Shown here: in pieces, positions 55,274-63,572 of the stretch
Numbering within the stretch: the first letter of the stretch is position 1
Layout: each line of letters begins with the position of its first letter
NCBI GenBank assembly: GCA_963925035.1
Contig: CAWUSK010000021.1
Span: 62,001-126,000 of the forward strand
Source: UBA4466 sp963925035
GTDB taxonomy: Bacteria; Bacteroidota; Bacteroidia; Flavobacteriales_D; Crocinitomicaceae
Direction of reading: 5' to 3'
DNA length: 64,000 nt
Program-made: the position numbers and the translations under genes
Notes under the pieces: model-generated
Told to the model about the DNA's origin: nothing
What the model saw: only the letters and a program-made list of their open reading frames with translations
Databases searched by the model: none

Positions 55274-55951
55274 CTATTCTTCTTTTACCAGATAAATAGT
55301 GTTGTCTAATATGCTCGGATTTTGGGTTAAACTATATGCATTGGTGCGTAACATCATCGCTTTATTGTTTTTTGCTTGTTTGGCCTCAGGGTTTTCAAAA
55401 GATTCAATTTCTCTTTCAAAACGCGTAATGGAAGTATAACTCCCGGCCTTGAGTAAATCGGCATCTTCTTTTTTAAATTGATTGGCTTTCTCAACAGTAA
55501 TTTGTGGAATTGAGCGAACCAATTTTCCATCTTCAAATGTCAACCAGCATGATTCAATTTCCTTGATGTTTGAGTTTTTTGTTTCAGATTTGACAATGGC
55601 AAGAATCGCTTCCTGAAGTCTTTTTAAAGAAGTAAAGTCAAATTGTAATTTGAAAATGAAGTCAGTGTAATTGGATTCCATCTGTACGTTGCTAATCCCG
55701 TTTGACTCCTTTAAATCATTAACTACCGCTTTTATTTTAGCCGATATTTCATCTATCGTTGGCACTTTTTTCCCGTCCAAACTATCAAGGGCTAGAACAG
55801 AATTCACCTTAACTTTACTTGAACTTAAATTGATTGAGTATTTGAAAGTTCCTGAACCGTCATTGTTTAAAGTTAAATCATCGAGTATTTCAATGCAGCT
55901 TGAAAAACTAAATACAACAAGAATAGCAGCAAAAATTAAATTCCATTTCAT
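55274..55951 (-). CDS. Lipoprotein of unknown function
   Basis: 225 residues. The N-terminus has a lipoprotein signal with Cys19 after FSFSS, followed by acidic residues (IEILDDL). The mature part opens with LTLNNDGSGTFKYSINLSS, a beta-type strand pair seen in other Bacteroidota lipoproteins. First gene of the cluster and presumably transcribed from the -7 box at 56043-56050. Function unknown. Confidence 0.75.
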   Translation of the reverse strand: MKWNLIFAAILVVFSFSSCIEILDDLTLNNDGSGTFKYSINLSSSKVKVNSVLALDSLDGKKVPTIDEISAKIKAVVNDLKESNGISNVQMESNYTDFIFKLQFDFTSLKRLQEAILAIVKSETKNSNIKEIESCWLTFEDGKLVRSIPQITVEKANQFKKEDADLLKAGSYTSITRFEREIESFENPEAKQAKNNKAMMLRTNAYSLTQNPSILDNTIYLVKEE

Positions 55952-56042
55952 ATGGTATTGTTTAATTTGTTAGTATCGGACATATGGAATCGCCATGCGT
56001 TATTTTCTTTTTTGACATTTGACTTTGGCTTATTTCATAGTG

Positions 56043-56050
56043 CAAAATTA
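56043..56050 (-). promoter_or_regulatory. Bacteroidota -7 box for the envelope cluster
   Basis: CAAAATTA on the plus strand reads TAATTTTG on the minus strand. A TTTG lies 15 bases further upstream (56069-56066). It is 91 bases before the lipoprotein ATG. Confidence 0.45.
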
Positions 56051-56114
56051 TGCAATTCTTAATTACAAATAACACGCCAAGAATTTCTATTACAAACTGA
56101 AACATATTTTATGT

Positions 56115-56122
56115 TAAATTTG
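56115..56122 (+). promoter_or_regulatory. Bacteroidota -7 box for the GT-C glycosyltransferase
   Basis: TAAATTTG matches TAnnTTTG and lies 20 bases before the ATG at 56143. Divergent from the envelope cluster promoter. Confidence 0.55.
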
Positions 56123-56142
56123 AACTTCAAAGCAAACAGGAT

Positions 56143-57618
56143 ATGGAATCGAGCATAAATTGGTTAAAATATAAATGGATTATTTTCGGAGCAATTGCAA
56201 TCCGTTTGATAGCTGTTATTTTTTCACAAGGATACGGAATGCACGACGACCATTTCTTAATCATTGAAGCGTCCTCTTCTTGGGTAGATGGATACGATTA
56301 TAACAATTGGCTTCCTTGGTCAGATGGAAATAAAGGGCCAGATGGACATAGTTTCAGTTATGTTGGATTGAATTATTTTTATTTCTTGGCAATGAAGTTT
56401 TTTGGAATTTCAGACCCTAAATTATTGATGCTCATAAATCGCTTAATTCACGCCGCTTTTTCAATGATTGTTGTAGTGTATGGCATTAAAATCACCCGAA
56501 AGTATTCGTCGGAACAAAATGCAATGCGTGTTGGATGGTTATTGGCGTTGACGTGGATAATCCCAATTCTTTCTGTTCGAAATTTAGTTGAAACTGCATC
56601 AATACCATTATTAGTTCTTGGTTTTTGGTATTTGATTAGAGAAAGAGGCATTAGGGACTTTCTTTGGGCTGGAATTCTAATTGGTTTTGCTGTTTCTTTT
56701 AGGTATCAAATTGGCGTATTTGCAATAGGCCTTGCGGCATATTACTTTTTCCAATGGAAATGGAAACCGTTTCTATTGTTTTGTGCAGGTGTTTTAATTA
56801 CATTTTTGATTACGCAAGGCCTCGTCGATTACCTTATTTGGGGACGTCCATTTGCTGAGATGCTCGGTTATATCGCATATAATTTGGAACAAGGAACTGA
56901 GTATATGCCGAACACGAATTACTTCATGTATTTTATGGTGTTGGCAGGAAGCATGCTCTTTCCGCTTGGAATACTAATGATGGTTGGATTCTTTAAAGCT
57001 TGGAAAAAGTACATTCTCATCTTTTTACCAACGTTTATTTTTATCATTTTCCACACACTTTATCCAAATCGTCAAGAACGATTTATTTTAACAATTCTCC
57101 CGTTTTTTATTATTTTGGGAGTCATTGGTTACGATTTATTTAATAACTCTAAGACAAAGGAGAAACTCTGGAAATTTTCTTGGGTGGCTTTTTGGGTGTT
57201 AAATATTCCATTGTTACTGCTGGCTTCAACAACCTATTCTAAAAAATCGAGGGTAGAATCGATGTACGCGATATATAACAACGGTAAAGAGAAAAATTTC
57301 ATCTTATGCGAAGGTTCGGCCAATGTTCATACGTCCATGTTACCGCGATTTTATGCTGGAAATTGGAAGACATATTTTGTGGACAGAACTGACACGACGC
57401 TTATTTTGAATGTTCGCGAAGATTATAACTTTGATTACATCTACTTTTTTGCTGCGGAAAAACTGGACGAACGTATTGCAGAGTACAAAACGATTTACCC
57501 TAAGATGACATTGAAACAAAAATGTTATCCGAGTTTAATTGACGCTTTACTTCGGAAATTAAATCCTCGTAATGCAAACGAATACATTGAAATTTGGGAA
57601 ACGAACAGCGAGAAATGA
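56143..57618 (+). CDS. GT-C membrane glycosyltransferase, Alg9/mannosyltransferase-like
   Basis: 491 residues with about 11 membrane helices. The first outer loop has GYGMHDDHFLI, the acidic pair expected in GT-C enzymes that use polyprenyl-linked sugars. TLYPNRQERFILTILPFF resembles the HKEERF-type block of the family 22 mannosyltransferases. A soluble C-terminal part follows residue ~375. Donor and acceptor unknown; cell-surface glycan or protein glycosylation is likely. Confidence 0.72.
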   Translation: MESSINWLKYKWIIFGAIAIRLIAVIFSQGYGMHDDHFLIIEASSSWVDGYDYNNWLPWSDGNKGPDGHSFSYVGLNYFYFLAMKFFGISDPKLLMLINRLIHAAFSMIVVVYGIKITRKYSSEQNAMRVGWLLALTWIIPILSVRNLVETASIPLLVLGFWYLIRERGIRDFLWAGILIGFAVSFRYQIGVFAIGLAAYYFFQWKWKPFLLFCAGVLITFLITQGLVDYLIWGRPFAEMLGYIAYNLEQGTEYMPNTNYFMYFMVLAGSMLFPLGILMMVGFFKAWKKYILIFLPTFIFIIFHTLYPNRQERFILTILPFFIILGVIGYDLFNNSKTKEKLWKFSWVAFWVLNIPLLLLASTTYSKKSRVESMYAIYNNGKEKNFILCEGSANVHTSMLPRFYAGNWKTYFVDRTDTTLILNVREDYNFDYIYFFAAEKLDERIAEYKTIYPKMTLKQKCYPSLIDALLRKLNPRNANEYIEIWETNSEK

Positions 57619-57664
57619 TTGTTCTAAAATCAATTAATTCCGTTATTCAACATGCTTTTTTTAC

Positions 57665-57672
57665 TAAATTTG
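57665..57672 (+). promoter_or_regulatory. Bacteroidota -7 box for the ridA-like gene
   Basis: TAAATTTG matches TAnnTTTG and lies 17 bases before the ATG at 57690. It would drive the three-gene run to 59557. Confidence 0.55.
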
Positions 57673-57689
57673 CATCAAAATATTAGCGA

Positions 57690-58124
57690 ATGTCAGACAG
57701 TCAACGTATTTACACGGCAAAAGCACCAAAACCAGTTGGATTATACCCGCACGCGAGAAAAGTAGGCGATTTACTTTTTCTTTCAGGTGTTGGCCCTAGA
57801 ACAGCAGGTTCAGACACAACAGACTCAGCAGTTCCAGGATTGGAACTGGATAAAAACGGAAACTTTATTTCGTTTGATTTTGAAGCGCAATGTCGCGGAG
57901 TTTTTGATAATGTTCGAATCATTTTGGAAGAATCTGGTTCGAGTTGGGATCAATTGGTAGATGTAACAGTTTTTTTAGTGAATATGAAACGTGATTTTCA
58001 CGTGTACAACAAGATTTACGCGGAATATTTTAAAGATAATTTACCATGTCGCACAACGGTAGAGATAAATTCACTTCCAACACCGATTGCGATTGAGTTA
58101 AAATGTATAGCAACAATTAAATAG
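57690..58124 (+). CDS. RidA family deaminase, possibly 2-aminomuconate deaminase
   Basis: 144 residues. The family Arg is Arg121 in PCRTTVEI. The N-terminus APKPVGLYPHARKVGDLLF and LSGVGPR resemble 2-aminomuconate deaminases of the kynurenine/aminophenol routes more than housekeeping RidA (~128 residues). No other gene of that route is adjacent, so plain imine/enamine hydrolysis is the safe reading. One base separates it from the next gene. Confidence 0.82.
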   Translation: MSDSQRIYTAKAPKPVGLYPHARKVGDLLFLSGVGPRTAGSDTTDSAVPGLELDKNGNFISFDFEAQCRGVFDNVRIILEESGSSWDQLVDVTVFLVNMKRDFHVYNKIYAEYFKDNLPCRTTVEINSLPTPIAIELKCIATIK

Positions 58125-58125
58125 T

Positions 58126-58704
58126 ATGATCAATTTTATTATTCGCTGCCTAGTAGCTGCAGCCTCTTTATTTTTTACAGTAGCACTTTTTTATAACGGA
58201 TATTGGGGTTGGGGAATTATGATGATTCTTTTAGACGTCATCGTAGGGTTTTCATTCTTCCGTAACGAACGCATGATTATGGGGTTGAACGCAATGAGAA
58301 TGGGTGACACTGAAAAGGCGAAAAATCACATAAATAAGATTTCAGCACCGCAATTTTTGCCAAAAAAACAACACGCTTATGTTTTGTTTTTGAAAGCTGT
58401 CCTTGGAACACAAGAATTAGGGTTTGCTAAAAGTGAGGAGTTATTGCGAAAAGCAATTGCAATGGGATTGAGAACAGGTCAAGATAATGCCGTTGCACGT
58501 ATGCACTTGGCTGGAATTTGTGCTCAAACTGGTCGTAAAACAGAATCTTTGACATTACTTGCTGAAGCGAAGAAATTGGATACAGCTGGAATGATGAAAG
58601 AGCAGATCAATCAAATGCAAAAGCAAATGACTGCTGCACCTTCTAAAAATCAGATGCGTCAGGCGCAAATGATGGGTGGTAGAAGAAAAACGCCACGCAG
58701 ATAG
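58126..58704 (+). CDS. Small membrane protein with TPR-like region
   Basis: 192 residues. Two N-terminal membrane helices (IIRCLVAAASLFFTVALFY and YWGWGIMMILLDVIVGFSFF) are followed by tetratricopeptide-like helices (NAMRMGDTEKAKNHINKI, LLRKAIAMGLRTGQ, MHLAGICAQTGRKTESLTLL) and a basic, Gln/Met-rich tail. Function unknown. Tightly linked to ridA upstream and the methyltransferase downstream. Confidence 0.7.
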   Translation: MINFIIRCLVAAASLFFTVALFYNGYWGWGIMMILLDVIVGFSFFRNERMIMGLNAMRMGDTEKAKNHINKISAPQFLPKKQHAYVLFLKAVLGTQELGFAKSEELLRKAIAMGLRTGQDNAVARMHLAGICAQTGRKTESLTLLAEAKKLDTAGMMKEQINQMQKQMTAAPSKNQMRQAQMMGGRRKTPRR

Positions 58705-58705
58705 A

Positions 58706-59557
58706 ATGTCAGAAAACCGTTTGTATACAATTGGCTGGGATGATTACGAGCTAGTCGATGCTGGCGGTAGTTTGAAACTGGAACGTTGGGGAGAAATTTA
58801 CACCATACGACCAGAAGTTCAAGCGTATTTTAAATCCGAAAAGCCTTTTGATGAATGGCGTAAGTTGGCGCATTGGGAATTTATTTCCAAAGGCGGACAA
58901 TCTGGAGCTTGGAAAGCATTGAAGCAAGATGCTCCGAAAGAGTGGAGTATCACCTACGGAAAGTTAAAATTTAACCTACAAATCACAAAATTCAAACACC
59001 TTGGCTTATTTCCAGAGCAGCGAATCAATTGGGATTTTATTCAAGAGAATTTATCTAAGGAGTCAAACTTTCTTAACCTTTTTGCTTATACAGGTGCAGC
59101 TTCAATAGCTGGAAAAGCTTCAAGTGCAGATGTAATTCATTGCGATTCTGTCAAGCAATTAATTTCATGGGCAAAAGAAAACATGGAGTCAAGTGGCTTA
59201 GAGGGAATAAAATGGGTGCATGAAGATGCATTGAAGTTTGCTGAACGGGAAGTAAAAAGAAGGAAATACTATTCAGGCATTATTATGGATCCACCGGCAT
59301 GGGGAACTGGAGCGAAGAATGAAAAGTGGAAACTAGAGGACAAATTAGAAGAGTTAGTGACAAACGCTTCTGCGCTAGTTGGCCAAAAGGGATTTCTGAT
59401 TCTCAACACTTATTCACCATCGATTGATTACAACGCAGTCGCTCGCTTAGCACATCGCCAATTCAGAAAACGTAGCTTTGAGGTGAAAGAGTTGTGGATG
59501 AAAACAACGACCGGGAAGGAGTTGTATTACGGGGTACTGCTTAGGGTGAATAATTAG
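58706..59557 (+). CDS. SAM-dependent methyltransferase, RlmI/RlmK-like
   Basis: 283 residues from the ATG one base after the preceding stop; the frame is open 10 codons earlier inside that gene. The SAM loop is LNLFAYTGAASIAG, and the motif IMDPPAWG is the NPPY-like substrate motif seen in rRNA m5C/m2G methyltransferases. FPEQRINWDFI before the SAM loop is typical of the RlmI group. A 23S rRNA target is likely but not proven; the N-terminal PUA domain is not evident. Confidence 0.82.
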   Translation: MSENRLYTIGWDDYELVDAGGSLKLERWGEIYTIRPEVQAYFKSEKPFDEWRKLAHWEFISKGGQSGAWKALKQDAPKEWSITYGKLKFNLQITKFKHLGLFPEQRINWDFIQENLSKESNFLNLFAYTGAASIAGKASSADVIHCDSVKQLISWAKENMESSGLEGIKWVHEDALKFAEREVKRRKYYSGIIMDPPAWGTGAKNEKWKLEDKLEELVTNASALVGQKGFLILNTYSPSIDYNAVARLAHRQFRKRSFEVKELWMKTTTGKELYYGVLLRVNN

Positions 59558-59630
59558 AATATTAATCAGCTTAAAACAATTTTCATCGATAGATTAATTG
59601 AAGTTTTTCAGACAATAAATGTTTTAGGAG

Positions 59631-60569
59631 TTAAAAGTGATTTAACACCTTATCCGCCAACACATCGCTCAGTTTATAGTAACTTTCATGAGTCCAACCA
59701 CCAACGTGTGGAGAAAGAATTGTTTTATCTGATTCCAGAATATACTTAAAGTCTTCAGGGATTTCTTGCTCGAAAAAGGATTCAAAACTTGATTTTTCAT
59801 ACTCGAGCACATCTAAACAAGCACCTAAAACTTTTCCTGATTTTAAGGAGCTAACTAATGCCGAAGTTTGCACGATTTTTCCTCTCGATAAGTTAATGAG
59901 ATAAATGGCTTTTTTAAAATTGGAAAAGAACGCTTCATTCGCCATAAACAGGGTCTCTTCGTTTTGCGGAATGTGAAAACTTAGAACATCAGCCTTTTCA
60001 AAAATTTCGAAAAGAGCAACTTCATGAATAAATTGATTTCCAAAACCACTTTTGTATTTGTCATACGCCAATATTTTAACGTCAAATCCTCTCAGTTTTT
60101 TAGCGAAAGCATTACCGTTGTTTCCAAATCCAATGATTCCAACCGTCTGTCCGTTCAATTCAATTCCACGGTTTCCCTCTCTGTCCCAAATTCCTTTTCG
60201 AACTTCAGTATCAGATTTCACGAGTTGGTTGAAAAGTGCTAACAACATACCTAAAGCGTGTTCTCCAACTGCATTTCTATTTCCCTCAGGCGCATTGAAC
60301 AATTGGATATTCTTTTCTGCACAATATACTTCGTCAATGTTCTCCATTCCAGCTCCAGAACGTGCAATGAACTGTAAGTTTGGAGCATTTTTTAAGAACG
60401 CTGCATCCATTGTAAAACGAGACCGAATGACTATTCCAAAAGCTTCTTTTAAAAGCGGTTGAAGGGCTTCAATCGATAATTGAGTAGCATTGATACAATT
60501 GTAATCGTTCGCAGTTAAGCGTTCTTCTAAAATTGGATGAACTGTGTCGAGAAAGAGTACGTTTTTCAT
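59631..60569 (-). CDS. D-2-hydroxyacid dehydrogenase (SerA-like)
   Basis: 312 residues, NAD-dependent. The dinucleotide loop is VGIIGFGNNGNAFAKKL. The catalytic triad region is NLSRGKIV (Arg context shared), DVLEYE (Glu) and SPHVGGWT (His). APEGNRNAVGEHALGMLLAL is typical of 3-phosphoglycerate dehydrogenases, so serine synthesis is possible, but there is no ACT domain. It follows mgtE by 6 bases and is probably cotranscribed. Confidence 0.85.
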   Translation of the reverse strand: MKNVLFLDTVHPILEERLTANDYNCINATQLSIEALQPLLKEAFGIVIRSRFTMDAAFLKNAPNLQFIARSGAGMENIDEVYCAEKNIQLFNAPEGNRNAVGEHALGMLLALFNQLVKSDTEVRKGIWDREGNRGIELNGQTVGIIGFGNNGNAFAKKLRGFDVKILAYDKYKSGFGNQFIHEVALFEIFEKADVLSFHIPQNEETLFMANEAFFSNFKKAIYLINLSRGKIVQTSALVSSLKSGKVLGACLDVLEYEKSSFESFFEQEIPEDFKYILESDKTILSPHVGGWTHESYYKLSDVLADKVLNHF

Positions 60570-60575
60570 GACGAA

Positions 60576-61928
60576 TTAAATTCCGAACATTAATATTCCG
60601 ATTGTCAAATAGATAAAAAGTCCTAAGACATCATTCAATGTTGTGACAAAGGGTCCTGTTGCCAATGCTGGATCAATGTTGTATTTGTCTAGCAATAATG
60701 GAATTAACGTCCCGAAAATTGCGGCAAAAATAATCACTGTGAACAATGAGAGACTTACTACAAATCCCAATGTTGTGCTATCAAAAACATAGGCAAAACT
60801 GAATATAATTGTAGATAGTAATAATCCATTGACAAGTGCGACAAGTGCTTCTTTGCGGATTTTCTTAAACACTGAACCAAATTGATTTGTTCCTCTTGCC
60901 AAAGATTGAACAACAATTGCAGAAGACTGGACACCCACATTTCCTCCCATCGCAGTGATTAGCGGAATGAAAAAAGCAAGAGCGGGAATTGCACTAATTC
61001 CGCCTTCAAAACCTGAAATAACCTGCGCACTTAAAACTCCTCCAAGCAGTCCAATCATTAACCAAGGCATTCTTGCTCTTGACATTCTAAAAACGCTAGA
61101 GCTAGACTCAATGTTTTCAGAAATACCAGAAGCCAATTGGAAATCTTTTTCAGCCTCGACCATGATTACATCGACAACATCATCAATCGTAATTCTTCCG
61201 ACTAACTTGTTTTGCAAATCAACAACAGGAATTGTAATCAAATCGTACTTTTCCATGAGTCGCGCTACATCCTCATTATCGGCGCTCGTTTTTACGGAAA
61301 TGATATTTTTATCTTGGTATAAATCTTTAATCTTGGTCTTTGGACTAGCAAATAACAAGCTTTTTAAAGACAAGTACCCGAGTAATTTGTTTCTATCGTC
61401 AACGACGTATATCGTGTGTATTTTTTCAACTTCTTCGGCTTGTTTTCGAAGTTCAATTACGCATCGATCAACCGGCCAATCTATTTTTGCCTGAATAAAC
61501 TCCTTCTGCATCAAACCACCTGCCGTATCAGGCTCGTAGTTCAAAAGATCTACAATGTCCTCTGCAGTTTCACTATCAGTAATTTGAGAAATAATTTCCT
61601 CAACTTCTTCTTGCGAAAAGTGACTAATTAAATCGGCAGCATCATCAGAATCAAGTAACTCTAATTGTTCGGCAATTTCTTTGGTGGAAAAGGATTTGAT
61701 CATCAACTCTCTCAAGTCCTCATCCAACTCCATCAAGATGTCACCTTGAATTGATTCATCAGCCAAATCGTACAAATAGACTCCTTCTTCGTGATTTAAT
61801 TCACAAATAATGGCGGCAATATCTGCATAGTGGAGCTCTAGAACATATGTTCTAATCCATTCCTCGTCTTGTCGATCAATCGCAAATTCTAGCGATTCAA
61901 GGTAGTCCTTTGTTAATTCAAACTGCAT
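60576..61928 (-). CDS. mgtE: Magnesium transporter MgtE
   Basis: Mg2+ channel of 450 residues. The N-terminal MgtE domain (DSDDAADLISHFSQEEVEEI, then LNYEPDTAGGLMQKEF), paired CBS domains (ISVKTSADNEDVARLMEKYD, VGRITIDDVVDVI) that sense Mg2+, and five membrane helices with ITAMGGNVGVQSSAIVVQS. The complete domain order and length are normal. First gene of a pair with the hydroxyacid dehydrogenase. Confidence 0.95.
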   Translation of the reverse strand: MQFELTKDYLESLEFAIDRQDEEWIRTYVLELHYADIAAIICELNHEEGVYLYDLADESIQGDILMELDEDLRELMIKSFSTKEIAEQLELLDSDDAADLISHFSQEEVEEIISQITDSETAEDIVDLLNYEPDTAGGLMQKEFIQAKIDWPVDRCVIELRKQAEEVEKIHTIYVVDDRNKLLGYLSLKSLLFASPKTKIKDLYQDKNIISVKTSADNEDVARLMEKYDLITIPVVDLQNKLVGRITIDDVVDVIMVEAEKDFQLASGISENIESSSSVFRMSRARMPWLMIGLLGGVLSAQVISGFEGGISAIPALAFFIPLITAMGGNVGVQSSAIVVQSLARGTNQFGSVFKKIRKEALVALVNGLLLSTIIFSFAYVFDSTTLGFVVSLSLFTVIIFAAIFGTLIPLLLDKYNIDPALATGPFVTTLNDVLGLFIYLTIGILMFGI

Positions 61929-61942
61929 AAAGAAGTTTTTTG

Positions 61943-61950
61943 CAAAGATA
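61943..61950 (-). promoter_or_regulatory. Bacteroidota -7 box for mgtE
   Basis: CAAAGATA on the plus strand reads TATCTTTG on the minus strand, 15 bases before the mgtE ATG at 61928. Confidence 0.55.
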
Positions 61951-61994
61951 ATACTTTTAAATGGCTACGACATGTTTTTATCGTTCAGCAAATG

Positions 61995-63539
61995 TTATGG
62001 ATGGAGTTGTCTTTTTTTGGAAACCAATGAAATGGAGTGTAATCCATAGAATAGAGCGAAAAAGGTAACGCCAGTTTGTGTTTCAAGTGTGTCTTCTGGA
62101 ATAAATGAGACTACGGCAATTAATATAAAAAAGAGTCCTACCAAATCGTGTTTTCGAATGTTGTAGATTGTAAAATGTATAAGCATCCAGCAAAAGAGGA
62201 TCAATCCACCGATTCCAAACGTAATAAAAACAGTCAAATACATGTTGTGCGTTCGATGCCTATTTTCAAGGGATAATTGCGAATTCGAATCTTCGTATTG
62301 TTGATTAAATGCATCTTGAATATCTCCAGTTCCCACACCAATCAACCAATTGCTTTTTATTATGAAGATTCCTGCTTTCCAATACCTAATTCTTTCCAGG
62401 ATGGAGTGGTTGTTTACTGTTTTCGCATTGTTCAACTGGTGTTTAATGCCGTAAAATCGCGCAATTATCCCTGAGTTGACAATACTCGCATGACCCATTT
62501 CAATGTTTCGAATTTCCTTTTTCGTTAATTTATTGACTCCAGCGGAATCTTTACGAATATTTTTGGAAGACATGTAACGGATCAACGTTTGTTTTAATGG
62601 CTGTCCAATTAAATCTAAACTGTCCAAAGAGAGTGCAGAACGCTCTGCCCATTCTCGCCTTAATTCTGATTCACACACATAAATGTATGTTGGCTCACCA
62701 GTCTCAACCGTGACTTTATTAAATTGATGTTCGTATGGATTTCCTTCTGCGGTATTAGTTTCTAGATTTTTATAATTTTCCTTGTTGATGCGCATTGGTT
62801 TGAAAACCCATAGCAGCATCGAAACAACGGCAATTACAATTCCTCCAACGAGCACAAAAGCAGCAACTTTCCATTTTTTCCAAATGAGGTAAATACTAAA
62901 AACAGAAATTACTGCGAAAAGAGTAATTACTCCGGATAATACTTGCGAATAAAAAGTGTAAAAGATAAACCAGAGGATTAATACGATAAGAGTTATTCGG
63001 TATTTTTTCAATTTGAAGAAAGAAATCAATATCCCAATGGACATTGTTACAATGATTGCATAACGAATGTGTGACCCAAAAAGCGAAAGACCGCGTATGT
63101 CGTCATATTCACGATGACCAATTATATTTTCATAGAACAATACATTAATTGCTGAGGAAAAAAATGTACTTGCGACAAAAGCAATTAATATATAGTTGAT
63201 GTGTTTTGAATTTGCAGGTGGTTTTGCGATGATTATAAGCGGAATTACCAACAAAGGAAGTTTTACACGAATGTCATTCCAGGCATATTCCATGTTGCTA
63301 CTCCAAATAAACCCAATGAAATGAAGCACGAAAAACAAGGCGAGTAATATAAATGCTTTGTTTGATATTAAACGTCGCCACTTCGTTTTGTACTCACCTT
63401 CTAAAAGAAAATTAAGTGCTAAAAACATCATGGCAAGAGACATAACGATTTTATTAATAGGAACTCCTATTGCAAGCACGCATAGACCAAAGATCAATAT
63501 GTATGAATGGGTGTTTTTTCCGAATAACCGGTTTAGCAT
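61995..63539 (-). CDS. O-antigen ligase/polymerase family membrane protein
   Basis: 514 residues, about 11-12 membrane helices with a large outer loop (~residues 240-390). The Wzy_C-type block is LIGVGTGDIQDAF with ENRHRTHNMYLTVFITFGIGG, the usual position of the ligase His. Probably joins or polymerises surface polysaccharide. It is in line with the S41 protease gene (33 bases downstream of it). Confidence 0.85.
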   Translation of the reverse strand: MLNRLFGKNTHSYILIFGLCVLAIGVPINKIVMSLAMMFLALNFLLEGEYKTKWRRLISNKAFILLALFFVLHFIGFIWSSNMEYAWNDIRVKLPLLVIPLIIIAKPPANSKHINYILIAFVASTFFSSAINVLFYENIIGHREYDDIRGLSLFGSHIRYAIIVTMSIGILISFFKLKKYRITLIVLILWFIFYTFYSQVLSGVITLFAVISVFSIYLIWKKWKVAAFVLVGGIVIAVVSMLLWVFKPMRINKENYKNLETNTAEGNPYEHQFNKVTVETGEPTYIYVCESELRREWAERSALSLDSLDLIGQPLKQTLIRYMSSKNIRKDSAGVNKLTKKEIRNIEMGHASIVNSGIIARFYGIKHQLNNAKTVNNHSILERIRYWKAGIFIIKSNWLIGVGTGDIQDAFNQQYEDSNSQLSLENRHRTHNMYLTVFITFGIGGLILFCWMLIHFTIYNIRKHDLVGLFFILIAVVSFIPEDTLETQTGVTFFALFYGLHSISLVSKKRQLHP

Positions 63540-63572
63540 TTTAGCAGAAATAGTTTAAGAAGTAAACGCAGT

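Noticed and set aside
60955..61494. A 179-codon open frame antisense to mgtE
   Set aside because: Lies wholly within a well-conserved gene on the other strand, and its product has no recognisable motif.
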